Below are positions 8,001 to 14,188 of a stretch of DNA of 14,188 nt, one piece after another. The number at the start of each line of letters is the position of its first letter. Within the stretch, counting starts at the first letter, position 1. The DNA lies in the NCBI GenBank assembly GCA_003224635.1, contig QHZK01000024.1, positions 1-14,188 on the forward strand. Direction: 5' to 3'. The position numbers were made by a program, and so were the translations under genes. This DNA comes from Acidobacteriota bacterium (GTDB lineage Bacteria; Acidobacteriota; Terriglobia; UBA7540). The notes under the pieces are model-generated. The model made no database searches. It worked only from the letters and a program-made list of their open reading frames with translations, and was not told the DNA's origin.

Positions 8001-8684
8001 CAGTCCTCGCGCGTGACCCCCGAGCTCGAGGAGCGCGATCCTTATAACAAGCTTCTGGCTCGCGGCCCGCGCTTCCGCGTTGAGGCCGAGATGGTGCGAG
8101 ACCTTGACCTGGCGGTGAGCGGTCTGCTGAGCGCCAAAATCGGGGGCCCGAGCGTCTTTCCGTATCAGCCCGCGGGCATCTGGGACCGGCCCTACAGCGA
8201 CGTGAAGTGGGTCGAGAGCAAGGACGAAGACCGTTACCGCCGCGGCGTCTATACTTTCATCCGCCGCACCGCGCCTTACCCGAGCCTGACCACCTTCGAC
8301 GCCCCCAGCCGCGAGTTTTGCACCGCGAGGCGGGTACGCACCAACACTCCCCTACAGGCGTTGACGACCCTCAACGATCCGGCGTTTTTCGAGGCGGCGC
8401 AGGCCCTTGCCCAGCGGATGATCGCGGACGCGGGCCCCGATCCGGGCGCGCGCGCCGCCTACGGGTTCCGGCGCGTGGTTTCGCGGCGTCCCACGCCCGA
8501 GGAACTGGAGCGCCTCCTCGCCTTCTACCGTGCAGAGCTGGACCGGTTCCGGAAGGACACGAAGGCAGCCGGCGAGGTTGTCAAGGGGTATTCGGGCGCC
8601 TCCACGGATGTAGCCGATCTCGCCGCATGGACCATGGTGTCAAACGTGGTGTTGAATCTGGACGAGACCGTCACGAAGGAGTAG
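5013..8684 (+). CDS. multihaem PSCyt1-PSCyt1-DUF1549-DUF1553 protein (planctomycete-type cytochrome c family)
   Basis: This 1223-residue protein likely starts at GTG 5013, with AAGGGAG ending 3 nt upstream; in-frame ATGs at 5076 and 5079 are alternatives. A hydrophobic segment near residues 37-57 (ISGGALVLIATTMWGAVVG) suggests export or anchoring. Two tandem PSCyt1 domains follow, about 83-172 with C97-TP-C100-H and about 217-305 with C232-YQ-C235-H. DUF1549 spans about 349-555 and holds a third haem motif, C528-AQ-C531-H. A predicted coiled coil lies near 585-625. A carbohydrate-binding-like stretch near 640-700 includes GGPGRDPDGNFFLSAFEV, and DUF1553 covers about 914-1165 (NRLGLAYWLV, TARVTVNRFWQEIFG, RTNTPLQALTTLNDP). 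Such proteins are exported and often encoded with a DUF1501 partner; their substrate is not established. Here no partner follows. The doubled PSCyt1 and repeat-like linker at 5589-5660 are unusual. Confidence 0.93.
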   Translation: MSENPRSSLSRAKVDARKFLLMMFRSLFQKTPLKRRRAISGGALVLIATTMWGAVVGTAKLRRSGGAAAEAGQPRVMAAAHAADFNRDVLPIFQASCTPCHGADKAEARLRLDSEAAVLRGGVSGKAVISGNSKDSLLVKRLLGLNDLPRMPLGADPLATVQINKIRAWIDRGDFAPAAPEATGELAGARAVEPALSEANGTPALPTGGTPALPAGSSDFASKVRPVLAARCYQCHGPEVQQNGLRLDSLAAALRGSASGKVIIPGNSEKSPLIRRLLALDRPQMPYGGPPLSQDQVQLIRNWIDQGAPGPDSSEAVVAATRPLKHWAYMKPVRPEATKVKNAAWCRNPIDNFVLARLEKEGLSPSPEADKETLIRRVSLDLIGLPPTIEEVDAFLADKSPGAYEKLVDRLLASPHYGERWARPWLDLARYADSHGYEKDDLRTAWKYRDWVINALNQDMSFKEFTIEQIAGDMLPNPTLDQKIASGFHRNTLLNQEGGVDKEEARFETLVDRVNTTATVWLGITLGCAQCHNHKFDPFTQKDYYRMMAFFDSNADYKLLNFGHGEGWVWEPELELPTPEQDAKAKGLKAEIARLQAVLNTSTPELEAAQAKWEQEVKSAEAGWTALSLSRYSSQGGATLKLLQDQSVLAGGKNPSADTYVVEAKTGLTGITGVRIEVLGDPSLPQGGPGRDPDGNFFLSAFEVEEAPVEPPGAVLKLTFKDAADNESQEGYEAKRLVSKETSLRGWAIDSSPSKVPLARQAAFVPDKPFGFEGGTLLTIRLKHEMRHASRNLGRFRLSVTTMAEPLKITQVPARLRPALDVPAAQRTEEQKTKLAAVYRSITPLLQPTRDRIAQLEKSLKDLGIVTAMTAGERQTFERPYGYVRLRGSFMSKGDKVYAGVPAALNPLPEDQMPNRLGLAYWLVDENNPLTARVTVNRFWQEIFGRAIVETSEDFGSQGDPPTHPELLDWLATEFMRQGWSMKAIKRQIVTSATYRQSSRVTPELEERDPYNKLLARGPRFRVEAEMVRDLDLAVSGLLSAKIGGPSVFPYQPAGIWDRPYSDVKWVESKDEDRYRRGVYTFIRRTAPYPSLTTFDAPSREFCTARRVRTNTPLQALTTLNDPAFFEAAQALAQRMIADAGPDPGARAAYGFRRVVSRRPTPEELERLLAFYRAELDRFRKDTKAAGEVVKGYSGASTDVADLAAWTMVSNVVLNLDETVTKE
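5589..5660. repeat. repeat DNA forming an in-frame linker inside the haem protein gene
   Basis: Positions 5592-5615 resemble the CCTGCCCTGAGCGAAG-type dispersed palindromic repeats seen in many environmental bacterial genomes. Directly after it come two imperfect 24-bp copies (5613-5636 and 5637-5660), both starting GGGACGCC and encoding GTPALPTG and GTPALPAG. The tract stays in frame and joins the two PSCyt1 domains. The tandem duplication is seen directly; the kinship with genomic dispersed repeats is from memory. Confidence 0.55.
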
Positions 8685-8753
8685 AGGAACGGCCGGGAAT
8701 CACGCCATAGCTCGACGAGGCTGAGCCCCGACGCGTGGTGGGCCATTGTGGTT

Positions 8754-8820
8754 CTGTAGCGGGGGTCTGCGACCGCCGAACGGCGCTCCCTTCCAGGGCA
8801 GGCTTCGAGCGCCGCTACAG
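8754..8820. repeat. 67-bp palindromic intergenic element (REP/MITE-like)
   Basis: CTGTAGCGG (8754-8762) and CCGCTACAG (8812-8820) form perfect 9-bp inverted ends. Inside, CGCC-GAAC-GGCG (8774-8785) makes a small hairpin, and GGCGCTC (8782-8788) can alternatively pair with GAGCGCC (8807-8813). Elements with TGTAGCGG ends and 'GGTCTGCGACCG' cores are, as I recall, scattered in acidobacterial intergenic regions. It lies 69 bp after the haem protein gene and 72 bp before ispH, and might also slow or end transcription. Confidence 0.55.
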
Positions 8821-8892
8821 CGAAACTGACCCACCACCCCACGACGACAGGTTGGCACCGAAAACCAGAGCTGGGTCGGAGATCCTAATTCG

Positions 8893-9855
8893 ATGAAGCC
8901 CAGCAAAATCTTGCTCGCCAAGCCGCGGGGATTCTGCGCCGGCGTGGACCGCGCCATTGAGGTCGTGGACCTGGCCCTGAGCCTGTACCCGGGCCCGGTC
9001 TACGTGAGGAAGCAGATCGTGCACAACAAGCACGTCATCGATTCCTTCGTCGCCAAGGGCGTCGTCTTCGTCGAAGAAGTGGACGAGATCCCCGACGCCG
9101 CCGTCGCTATTTTCAGCGCCCACGGCGTGTCTCCGGAGGTCAGAGCGCAAGCCGCTCGGAAACGCCTGACCGTCATCGACGCCACGTGCCCGCTCGTCAC
9201 CAAAGTTCACCTGGAGGCGATCAGGTTCGCCCGCGAAGGTCGTTCCATCATCCTGGTTGGACACAAGGGTCATGAAGAGGTCATCGGCACGATGGGCGAA
9301 GTTCCGGCGGGAGCTCAACTGGTCGGAACGGTGGAGGAGGCGGAGAAGGTCGAAGTCGCGGACCCCGACCGCGTCGCCGTGGTCACCCAGACGACTCTGG
9401 GCGTCGATGACGCGAACGTGATCATCGACGCGCTCCGGCGGCGCTTTCCGAGCCTGGTCACTCCTTCGAGCGACGACATCTGCTACGCCACCCAGAACCG
9501 CCAGACCGCTATCAAAGCCCTTGCCCAGAGGGCGGACCTGGTCCTGGTCGTGGGTTCGGACAACAGCTCGAACTCGAAACGCCTTAAGGAAGTGGCGGAG
9601 AGTTTCGGAGCCCGAGCCTACCTGATTGACGACGCTTCCGAAATCGACCCGTCGTGGCTCGAGGGCGTGCAGTGCGTGGCCCTTACCGCCGGCGCCTCCG
9701 CCCCCGAACACCTGGTCCAGCAGGCGCTGGACTACTTCAAAGCGATGGGAGTAACCGAGGTCGAAGAAGTCGAGGCCATCGAGGAGCAGATAACCTTTGC
9801 CCCCCCTCCGGAGCTGGCGCGCGCCCTGGCCGAGCGCACCTCCAGGACCTCATAG
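8893..9855 (+). CDS. ispH: 4-hydroxy-3-methylbut-2-enyl diphosphate reductase
   Basis: IspH (LytB) is the last enzyme of the cytosolic MEP pathway. It reduces HMBPP to isopentenyl and dimethylallyl diphosphate with a 4Fe-4S cluster. The 320-residue protein has the usual length and all key features: the three cluster cysteines C15 (PRGFCAGV), C99 (DATCPLV) and C197 (ICYATQNRQ), H44 in VRKQIVHNKHV, H127 and the catalytic E129 in GHEEVIGTMGE, and the diphosphate-binding SDNSSNSKRL. The C-terminal LTAGASAPEHLV is also typical. ATG 8893 places the first cysteine at the normal distance from the N-terminus; GGAG 8878-8881 is a somewhat distant ribosome site (11 nt). It stands alone, separated by a palindromic repeat from the upstream gene and by 146 bp from the trehalase. 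No other isoprenoid gene is in the window. Confidence 0.97.
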   Translation: MKPSKILLAKPRGFCAGVDRAIEVVDLALSLYPGPVYVRKQIVHNKHVIDSFVAKGVVFVEEVDEIPDAAVAIFSAHGVSPEVRAQAARKRLTVIDATCPLVTKVHLEAIRFAREGRSIILVGHKGHEEVIGTMGEVPAGAQLVGTVEEAEKVEVADPDRVAVVTQTTLGVDDANVIIDALRRRFPSLVTPSSDDICYATQNRQTAIKALAQRADLVLVVGSDNSSNSKRLKEVAESFGARAYLIDDASEIDPSWLEGVQCVALTAGASAPEHLVQQALDYFKAMGVTEVEEVEAIEEQITFAPPPELARALAERTSRTS

Positions 9856-9882
9856 CGTTCTTTGCGTTCGTCCTTGCGCGCC

Positions 9883-9935
9883 TGCCATCTTGAGCGCCGA
9901 TCGCGCGCGGCCCGGCCCGAGAAGTTCTTACTCAG
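9883..9935. repeat. possible decayed dispersed repeat between ispH and the trehalase gene
   Basis: The segment runs from CTGCCATCTTGAGCG to GAGAAGTTCTTACTC around a GC-rich core. It resembles degenerate copies of the 'TGTCATCCTGAGCG...AAGAATC' type repeats common in intergenic DNA of several phyla. The similarity is by memory and partial, so this is tentative. Confidence 0.25.
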
Positions 9936-10001
9936 CCACCCTGACCACGCCGACGAGCTCTTGCCAACTGCCCCTGGAGCGTATACATTTTCGCGGGGCA
10001 C

Positions 10002-11777
10002 ATGGCAATCAAAGAGCACTTACGTCGAACGCTCACGCTCTTCATTCTCTTGGCGCCCGCCCTGTCGCCCGGTGTGGTATCGGCCGGACCCGGACCGGTT
10101 CAAGCTCAGTCTCAGACCTCCCGAACGGCGAACATAGTTCGCCGCTCCAGCCGCTATGAGCAAGCAGGCCTGCCCGAAATCCAGAGCTACATTTCGAGCG
10201 CTTGGGATACGCTTACGCGCTCGATGACCAGTTGCCAGAGCATTACGGACCCGAAAGCGTCGACGCCCCCGGTCATCTACCTGCCTGCGGATTTCGCCGC
10301 GCCCGCCGAGCTCGAGCCGGTCACCCGTGAATGCCACGCGCAGATTGCGCGCCTGCCCCAAGTGATCCATCGGCTGGGAGAGATCGACTCGAAGGGCCTC
10401 GACCCTCACGCTCTCCTTTATCTTCCCCGTCCCTACGTGGTCCCGGGCGGGATGTTCAACGAGATGTACGGGTGGGACAGCTACTTCATCATCCGCGGAC
10501 TCGTGGAGTCGGGCCGCATCGACCTGGCGCGCGGCATGGTGGAGAACTTCTTTTTCGAGATCGCCCACTACGGCGCGCTTTTGAACGCCAACCGCGGCTA
10601 TATGCTGACGCGCTCGCAGCCGCCCTTCCTGACCTCGATGATCATGGCCGTGTACGACGCCGAGAAAGCGAAAGGCCGCGACGACCGCGACTGGCTTGCG
10701 ACCGCCTATCCCTACGCGGTCGAGGACCATGACTTGTGGGTGCACGATCCGCATCTTGCCGGGGCGACTGGGCTCTCGCGCTATTTCGATTTCGGTCGAG
10801 GCCCTGTGGCCGAAGAGGACCTCGCCTACTATCGCCGGGCCGCCGCGTACTTTATTCTGCACCCCGGCGAAGCAGCGGGTTTCCTTTCCACGACTGGGCC
10901 GGGCGAGCACCCTCCCGAGGCGATCGGGCCCCGGTTTTCGCTTAATCTTTGCAGCAAAAATGCGGACAGCGAGAATGCGGGCAGCGAGAACGCAGGTGCG
11001 CCGGGCGCCGGTAACTGTGATCGCCTCGAAGATGCCGGGCTGACCGCCGATTTCTACAAGGGAGACCGGTCGGTCCGCGAGTCCGGGTTCGACATCACCT
11101 TTCGCTACGGCCCCTACGCCGCCGGCACGCATCACTACGCGGACGTCGGCCTGAATTGCCTGCTTTACAAAGTGGAAACCGACCTCGAGCGGATGAGCGC
11201 GCTGCTCTCGAAATCCGCCGAGGCCGGCCAGTGGCGAGAGAGCGCGAGCGAGCGGCGCGACGCCATCAACAAATACTTCTGGAACGCCCAGAAGGGCGAA
11301 TTCTTTGACTACGATTTCACCGGGAGCGAGCGGTCGTCCTATGAATACGCCACGACGTTCTATCCGCTTTGGGTCGGACTGGCCTCCCCAGAGCAGGCTG
11401 AGGCCGTCGACCGAAACTTCGCGCACTTTGACCGGCCCGGGGGTCTCTTGACCAGCTTGAAGGAGACCGGAGGCCAGTGGGACGCCCCGTATGGCTGGGC
11501 CCCCTTGCAGTTGATCGCCGCCGAAGGCTTGCGGCGTTACGGCTTCACTCAAGACGCCAATCGCTTGTCGGCGGAATTTCTGACCACGGTCTTGCTGAAC
11601 TTCCGCCGCGACGGAACTATCCGCGAGAAGTACAACGTGGTGACGAGATCGTCAGAGACCCACGTCCAGGCCGGCTACACACAGAACGTGGTGGGCTTCG
11701 GCTGGACCAACGGCGTGTTTCTGGCGCTCCTTCACAACCTTCCGCCGGAGTGGACTCGCCGGATTCCCTTGCAGTGA
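10002..11777 (+). CDS. treA: GH37 trehalase, exported (periplasmic)
   Basis: The 591-residue protein hydrolyses alpha,alpha-trehalose to two glucose molecules. Both trehalase signatures are intact: PGGMFNEMYGWDSY (148-161) and QWDAPYGWAP (492-501). D364 in ESGFDITFRYG fits the catalytic acid of E. coli Tre37A (D312), and E542 in REKYNV fits the base (E496). RSQPPF at 204-209 is also conserved. An N-terminal signal peptide (LRRTLTLFILLAPALS, cleavage near VSA or VQA) points to the periplasm. Length is close to E. coli TreA (565), with an extra low-complexity insert at 320-334. The start at ATG 10002 has only a weak GGGG ribosome site, but it places the signal peptide correctly. The gene is followed after 374 bp by a TonB-dependent receptor, which may or may not be functionally linked. 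Confidence 0.95.
   Translation: MAIKEHLRRTLTLFILLAPALSPGVVSAGPGPVQAQSQTSRTANIVRRSSRYEQAGLPEIQSYISSAWDTLTRSMTSCQSITDPKASTPPVIYLPADFAAPAELEPVTRECHAQIARLPQVIHRLGEIDSKGLDPHALLYLPRPYVVPGGMFNEMYGWDSYFIIRGLVESGRIDLARGMVENFFFEIAHYGALLNANRGYMLTRSQPPFLTSMIMAVYDAEKAKGRDDRDWLATAYPYAVEDHDLWVHDPHLAGATGLSRYFDFGRGPVAEEDLAYYRRAAAYFILHPGEAAGFLSTTGPGEHPPEAIGPRFSLNLCSKNADSENAGSENAGAPGAGNCDRLEDAGLTADFYKGDRSVRESGFDITFRYGPYAAGTHHYADVGLNCLLYKVETDLERMSALLSKSAEAGQWRESASERRDAINKYFWNAQKGEFFDYDFTGSERSSYEYATTFYPLWVGLASPEQAEAVDRNFAHFDRPGGLLTSLKETGGQWDAPYGWAPLQLIAAEGLRRYGFTQDANRLSAEFLTTVLLNFRRDGTIREKYNVVTRSSETHVQAGYTQNVVGFGWTNGVFLALLHNLPPEWTRRIPLQ
10959..11003 (+). repeat. 15-bp tandem repeat inside the trehalase gene
   Basis: Three imperfect 15-bp units lie head to tail: AATGCGGACAGCGAG, AATGCGGGCAGCGAG and a diverged AACGCAGGTGCGCCG. 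They encode NADSE, NAGSE and NAGAP, a polar insert in a region just before the catalytic-acid segment. The period keeps the frame, so it reads as slippage-expanded loop DNA. Confidence 0.7.
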
Positions 11778-11982
11778 CGCGCGGCGGAGGGGCGGGATCT
11801 TAACCCCCGGTCAAGCCAGAGTCTGTGCGGCTCAAACTCTCGGACTTGTGCGTGCGTTCGAATGTCTAACTTGGCTCGTGTCCCGATGGCGCCGTCAGGA
11901 GCTGTCCAGCCGGTTCTTCTTTTTGACCGCGCCGATGAAGGGCAAGGCAGATTGGGCGCAACTCCGATAGCCACGACAAGCC
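11778..11982. other. intergenic stretch after the trehalase gene, nothing recognised
   Basis: With the promoter and leader described next, this makes a 374-bp gap. I find no gene with a ribosome site and known motif, and no clear hairpin terminator after the trehalase stop. Open frames on either strand here lack family resemblance. Confidence 0.5.
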
Positions 11983-12011
11983 TTGACATTGCAGTCCACA
12001 TCCAGTACAAG
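11983..12011 (+). promoter_or_regulatory. sigma70-like promoter of the right receptor gene
   Basis: A perfect TTGACA (11983-11988) is followed after 17 bp by TACAAG (12006-12011, four of six). The predicted leader is about 133 nt long, similar to the roughly 110-nt leader of the left receptor. Confidence 0.5.
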
Positions 12012-12151
12012 AGCGTGACCGCGCATGATTGTCCGCTGATTTAGTCCAACAGATTGAGGCGCGCTGAGGTGTTGCCTCTGACGGCGTGCGCGCCGCGATG
12101 CGCGTCGAGGTCCGGCCAAGGCGGCTGAGAACCGTGAGAGGAGTCCCTGCC

Positions 12152-14188
12152 ATGTGGAGAACCGCCAGATTGGTTGCGAGATTGGTTGACAGACTGGCTG
12201 GCCGGGTCATATCGGCTGGCATGATCTTCGCCTTGGCGCTCATCGTCAGCGATCCGGCCGCAGCCCAGGTGGATACTGGAACTATCTCGGGCACAGTTAG
12301 GGACCAGTCAGCCGCGGTGATTCCCAGCGCGAAGGTGATGCTCACGAACGAAGGCACATCCTTCACCCTGAGCACCGCCACTTCCGGTGACGGGAGCTAC
12401 ATCTTCACACCGCTCAAGATTGGCAATTACGCGGTCGTGGTCGAAGCCCCGGGCTTCCAGAAGACGAGCCATCCGCACATCGCGGTCGACGTGCAGCAGC
12501 AAGTGGTGGTGGACTTCACGCTGGTACCGGGGGCGGTGACCGAGACGGTCGAGGTGATTGGGGCTCCGCCACAGCTTCAAACCACCAATGCCTCTGTGGG
12601 ACAGGTAGCGGACACGCGCCAGATTAACGACCTGCCTTTGAACGGCCGGAACTATACCTTCCTGGCGCAGCTTGCGGCCGGGGTCACCCAGGAAGCGCCG
12701 ACGGGACGGGGGATGGAAGCGACGGGGAGTTTCGCCGCCAACGGGCTGTCCACCGCCAACAACGACTACATTCTGGACGGCATCGACAACAACAATGACT
12801 CCGTGGACTTTCTGAACGGCGCCTCCTATGCCGTGAAGCCTCCAGTCGATGCCATCCAGGAGTTCAAGATTCAGACGAGCAACTTCAGCGCCGAGTTCGG
12901 ACGCGCGGGCGGGGCGGTGCTCAATGCCACGATCAAGTCCGGTACCAACCAGGTTCATGGCGCCCTGTGGGAGTTCGTCCGCAATGACAAGTTTGACGCG
13001 GCCAACTTCTTTGAGAACGCCGGCGGCGTCACCAAAGGCGAATTCCGCCAGAACCAGTTTGGCGGCGCGATTGGCGGCCCGGTGGCCATACCTCGCGTCT
13101 ACAATGGCAAGGACAAAACGTTTTTCTTCTTCGATTACGAAGGCACTCGCATCCGGCAGGCCGCCCCCCAGGTGGCGACCGTCCCCACCGCCAAGGAGCG
13201 GGCGAGCGGCTACACGGACCTTTCTGAGCTGATCACCAGCCAGAGTGGAACACGAAACGATCTTCTGGGCCGCACCTTCCCGCTCGGGAGCGTGTTTGAT
13301 CCCGCCACCACGCGTCCCGTCGTTTGCGGAACAGCCGATCCAGTGACAGGTTTGACCCCGACGAGCGCCAGCCAGGGCGATCCTTGCTACAACATTGCCC
13401 TCGGCAAGTCCGTTGGTTTTGTCCGTGACCCGTTTGCCGGCAACCAACTTCCAGCTTCGCGGCTCGACCCCAATGCCATCGCGCTGCTCAACTTGTATCC
13501 TGCGCCGAACGGGCCCGGTCTCTTTAACAACTACACTGCCGACCCTGTAGTGCGGAACGACACCAAGCAGTTTGACGTTCGCGTCGACCACAACTTCAGC
13601 GAGAAGGACCAGTTGTTCGGGCGGCTGAGCTACGCTGACAATCCTGACTTCGTCCCGGGACCCTTCCAGGGCCTCGCGGACGGCAGCAGCTTCACTCAAG
13701 ACACCTTCCACAACAACAGCGTGAGCGCGGTGCTGAGCGAGACCCACTCCCTTACGCCGACCACCATCAATGAGTTGAGGTTCGGTTACAGCCGGCTGGC
13801 CACCAGCCAGTTTCAACCCTTTGCGACCCAGCAAGGCATCCCGGCGAAATTCGGGATTCAGGGCATTCCTCAGAACGGTTTCAACGGCGGCTTGCCCAAG
13901 ATCGACCTTTCCGGTCTGAACTCCATCGGACCTGCCGCCTTCGTGCCCGGCGAACGATTCAGCGAGACCACTCAGCTCACCGAGAATCTGACCAAGATTT
14001 ACGGCTCGCACTCCTTCAAGGGAGGATTCGAGTACCAGCATCTGCGGTTCCCCTGGTTCGCTCCGGCCTGGCCGCGCGGGGAGTTTGATTTCAATGGGAC
14101 CTACACTGAGGTGCCGTCGAACGGAGGCGGCAGTACCGGTCTCGCGCAACTGCTCCTGAGTCCGACCCCGACGACGGTGCCGGGCGGA
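12152..14188 (+). CDS. TonB-dependent receptor, Oar-like, with N-terminal carboxypeptidase-regulatory-like domain (3' end outside window)
   Basis: The frame is open for 679 codons from ATG 12152 to the window edge; AGAGGAG ends 8 nt before the start. Residues 1 to about 39 are a signal peptide with an unusually long arginine-rich n-region and an IFALALIVS core, cleaved near AAA-QV. Residues about 43-120 form the regulatory-like beta-sandwich (ISGTVRDQSAAVIPSAKV, GSYIFTPL, GNYAVVVEAPGF). A plug-like domain follows with LPLNGRNYTFLAQL, the DYILDGIDNNN element, FKIQTSNFSAEFGRAGGAV and IKSGTNQVHG. Barrel segments include FGGAIGGPV, KTFFFFDYEG, FDVRVDHNFSEKDQLFGR and HSFKGGFEYQHL. It is an outer-membrane protein of the same type as the left-edge receptor, though clearly diverged. 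The ligand is unknown; the adjacent trehalase is only a weak hint. Full members usually exceed 1000 residues, so about a third or more is missing. Confidence 0.95.
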   Translation, partial: MWRTARLVARLVDRLAGRVISAGMIFALALIVSDPAAAQVDTGTISGTVRDQSAAVIPSAKVMLTNEGTSFTLSTATSGDGSYIFTPLKIGNYAVVVEAPGFQKTSHPHIAVDVQQQVVVDFTLVPGAVTETVEVIGAPPQLQTTNASVGQVADTRQINDLPLNGRNYTFLAQLAAGVTQEAPTGRGMEATGSFAANGLSTANNDYILDGIDNNNDSVDFLNGASYAVKPPVDAIQEFKIQTSNFSAEFGRAGGAVLNATIKSGTNQVHGALWEFVRNDKFDAANFFENAGGVTKGEFRQNQFGGAIGGPVAIPRVYNGKDKTFFFFDYEGTRIRQAAPQVATVPTAKERASGYTDLSELITSQSGTRNDLLGRTFPLGSVFDPATTRPVVCGTADPVTGLTPTSASQGDPCYNIALGKSVGFVRDPFAGNQLPASRLDPNAIALLNLYPAPNGPGLFNNYTADPVVRNDTKQFDVRVDHNFSEKDQLFGRLSYADNPDFVPGPFQGLADGSSFTQDTFHNNSVSAVLSETHSLTPTTINELRFGYSRLATSQFQPFATQQGIPAKFGIQGIPQNGFNGGLPKIDLSGLNSIGPAAFVPGERFSETTQLTENLTKIYGSHSFKGGFEYQHLRFPWFAPAWPRGEFDFNGTYTEVPSNGGGSTGLAQLLLSPTPTTVPGG
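12167..12202 (+). repeat. 12-bp triplet repeat in the signal peptide coding region
   Basis: Three imperfect 12-bp units, AGATTGGTTGCG, AGATTGGTTGAC and AGACTGGCTGGC, encode RLVA, RLVD and RLAG. They lengthen the positively charged n-region of the receptor's signal peptide. An in-frame ATG after the repeat (M24, ISAGMIF) would give a shorter product with little n-region, so the upstream start with its good ribosome site is preferred. Confidence 0.7.

Noticed and set aside
9961..9987. TTGCCA-15 bp-TATACA as a promoter for the trehalase gene
   Set aside because: The spacer is short and the -10 box ends only 14 bp before the ATG, leaving almost no room for a ribosome binding site. Kept out of the feature list.
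10020..11552. 510-codon minus-strand open frame over the trehalase gene
   Set aside because: Mirror frame of a well-supported GH37 gene without any own motif.
12308..14149. 613-codon minus-strand open frame over the right receptor gene
   Set aside because: Shadow of the receptor reading frame; the plus strand carries signal peptide, regulatory-like domain and plug motifs.
1..14188. CRISPR array, prophage, transposase, toxin-antitoxin or defence module
   Set aside because: No regularly spaced repeats and no protein with matching motifs found on either strand.

Overview
The window most likely comes from an Acidobacteriota genome (subgroup not determinable). It is GC-rich. It carries two large Oar-like TonB-dependent receptors of the carboxypeptidase-regulatory-domain type that this phylum expands. 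It also has a planctomycete-type cytochrome c/DUF1549/DUF1553 protein and a relic of an 'ADOP'-type ABC permease N-terminus. The assignment rests on protein family content only, since there is no rRNA gene here.

Layout from left to right. 1-2236 (minus strand): N-terminal 745 codons of a receptor whose 3' end lies outside the window, with a good promoter at about 2354-2381. 2395-2631: a gene-free, strongly structured stretch behind a perfect TATAAT, leading into a tRNA-Arg(UCG) at 2632-2708; it may be an unrecognised small RNA or a long tRNA leader. 2709-3326: no intact gene, only a frameshifted permease 5' fragment just after the tRNA. 3327-4895: a cobalamin-type radical SAM protein of unknown substrate. 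5013-8684: a 1223-residue multihaem PSCyt1-PSCyt1-DUF1549-DUF1553 protein whose inter-domain linker is made of repeat DNA. 8754-8820: a palindromic intergenic repeat. 8893-9855: ispH, last step of the MEP isoprenoid pathway. 10002-11777: an exported GH37 trehalase. 12152-14188: N-terminal 679 codons of a second receptor, open to the window edge.

The genes look like separate transcription units rather than one operon. Most gaps exceed 100 bp, and several genes have their own sigma70-like promoter. Functionally this is a mix: outer-membrane uptake (two receptors), periplasmic trehalose breakdown, a cell-surface or periplasmic haem protein, and housekeeping (ispH, tRNA-Arg). The trehalase and right-hand receptor are neighbours, which hints at sugar uptake but does not prove it.

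No CRISPR array, transposase, integrase, phage gene or defence system is visible. The least explained parts are the structured segment before the tRNA and the repeat-derived linker inside the haem protein.
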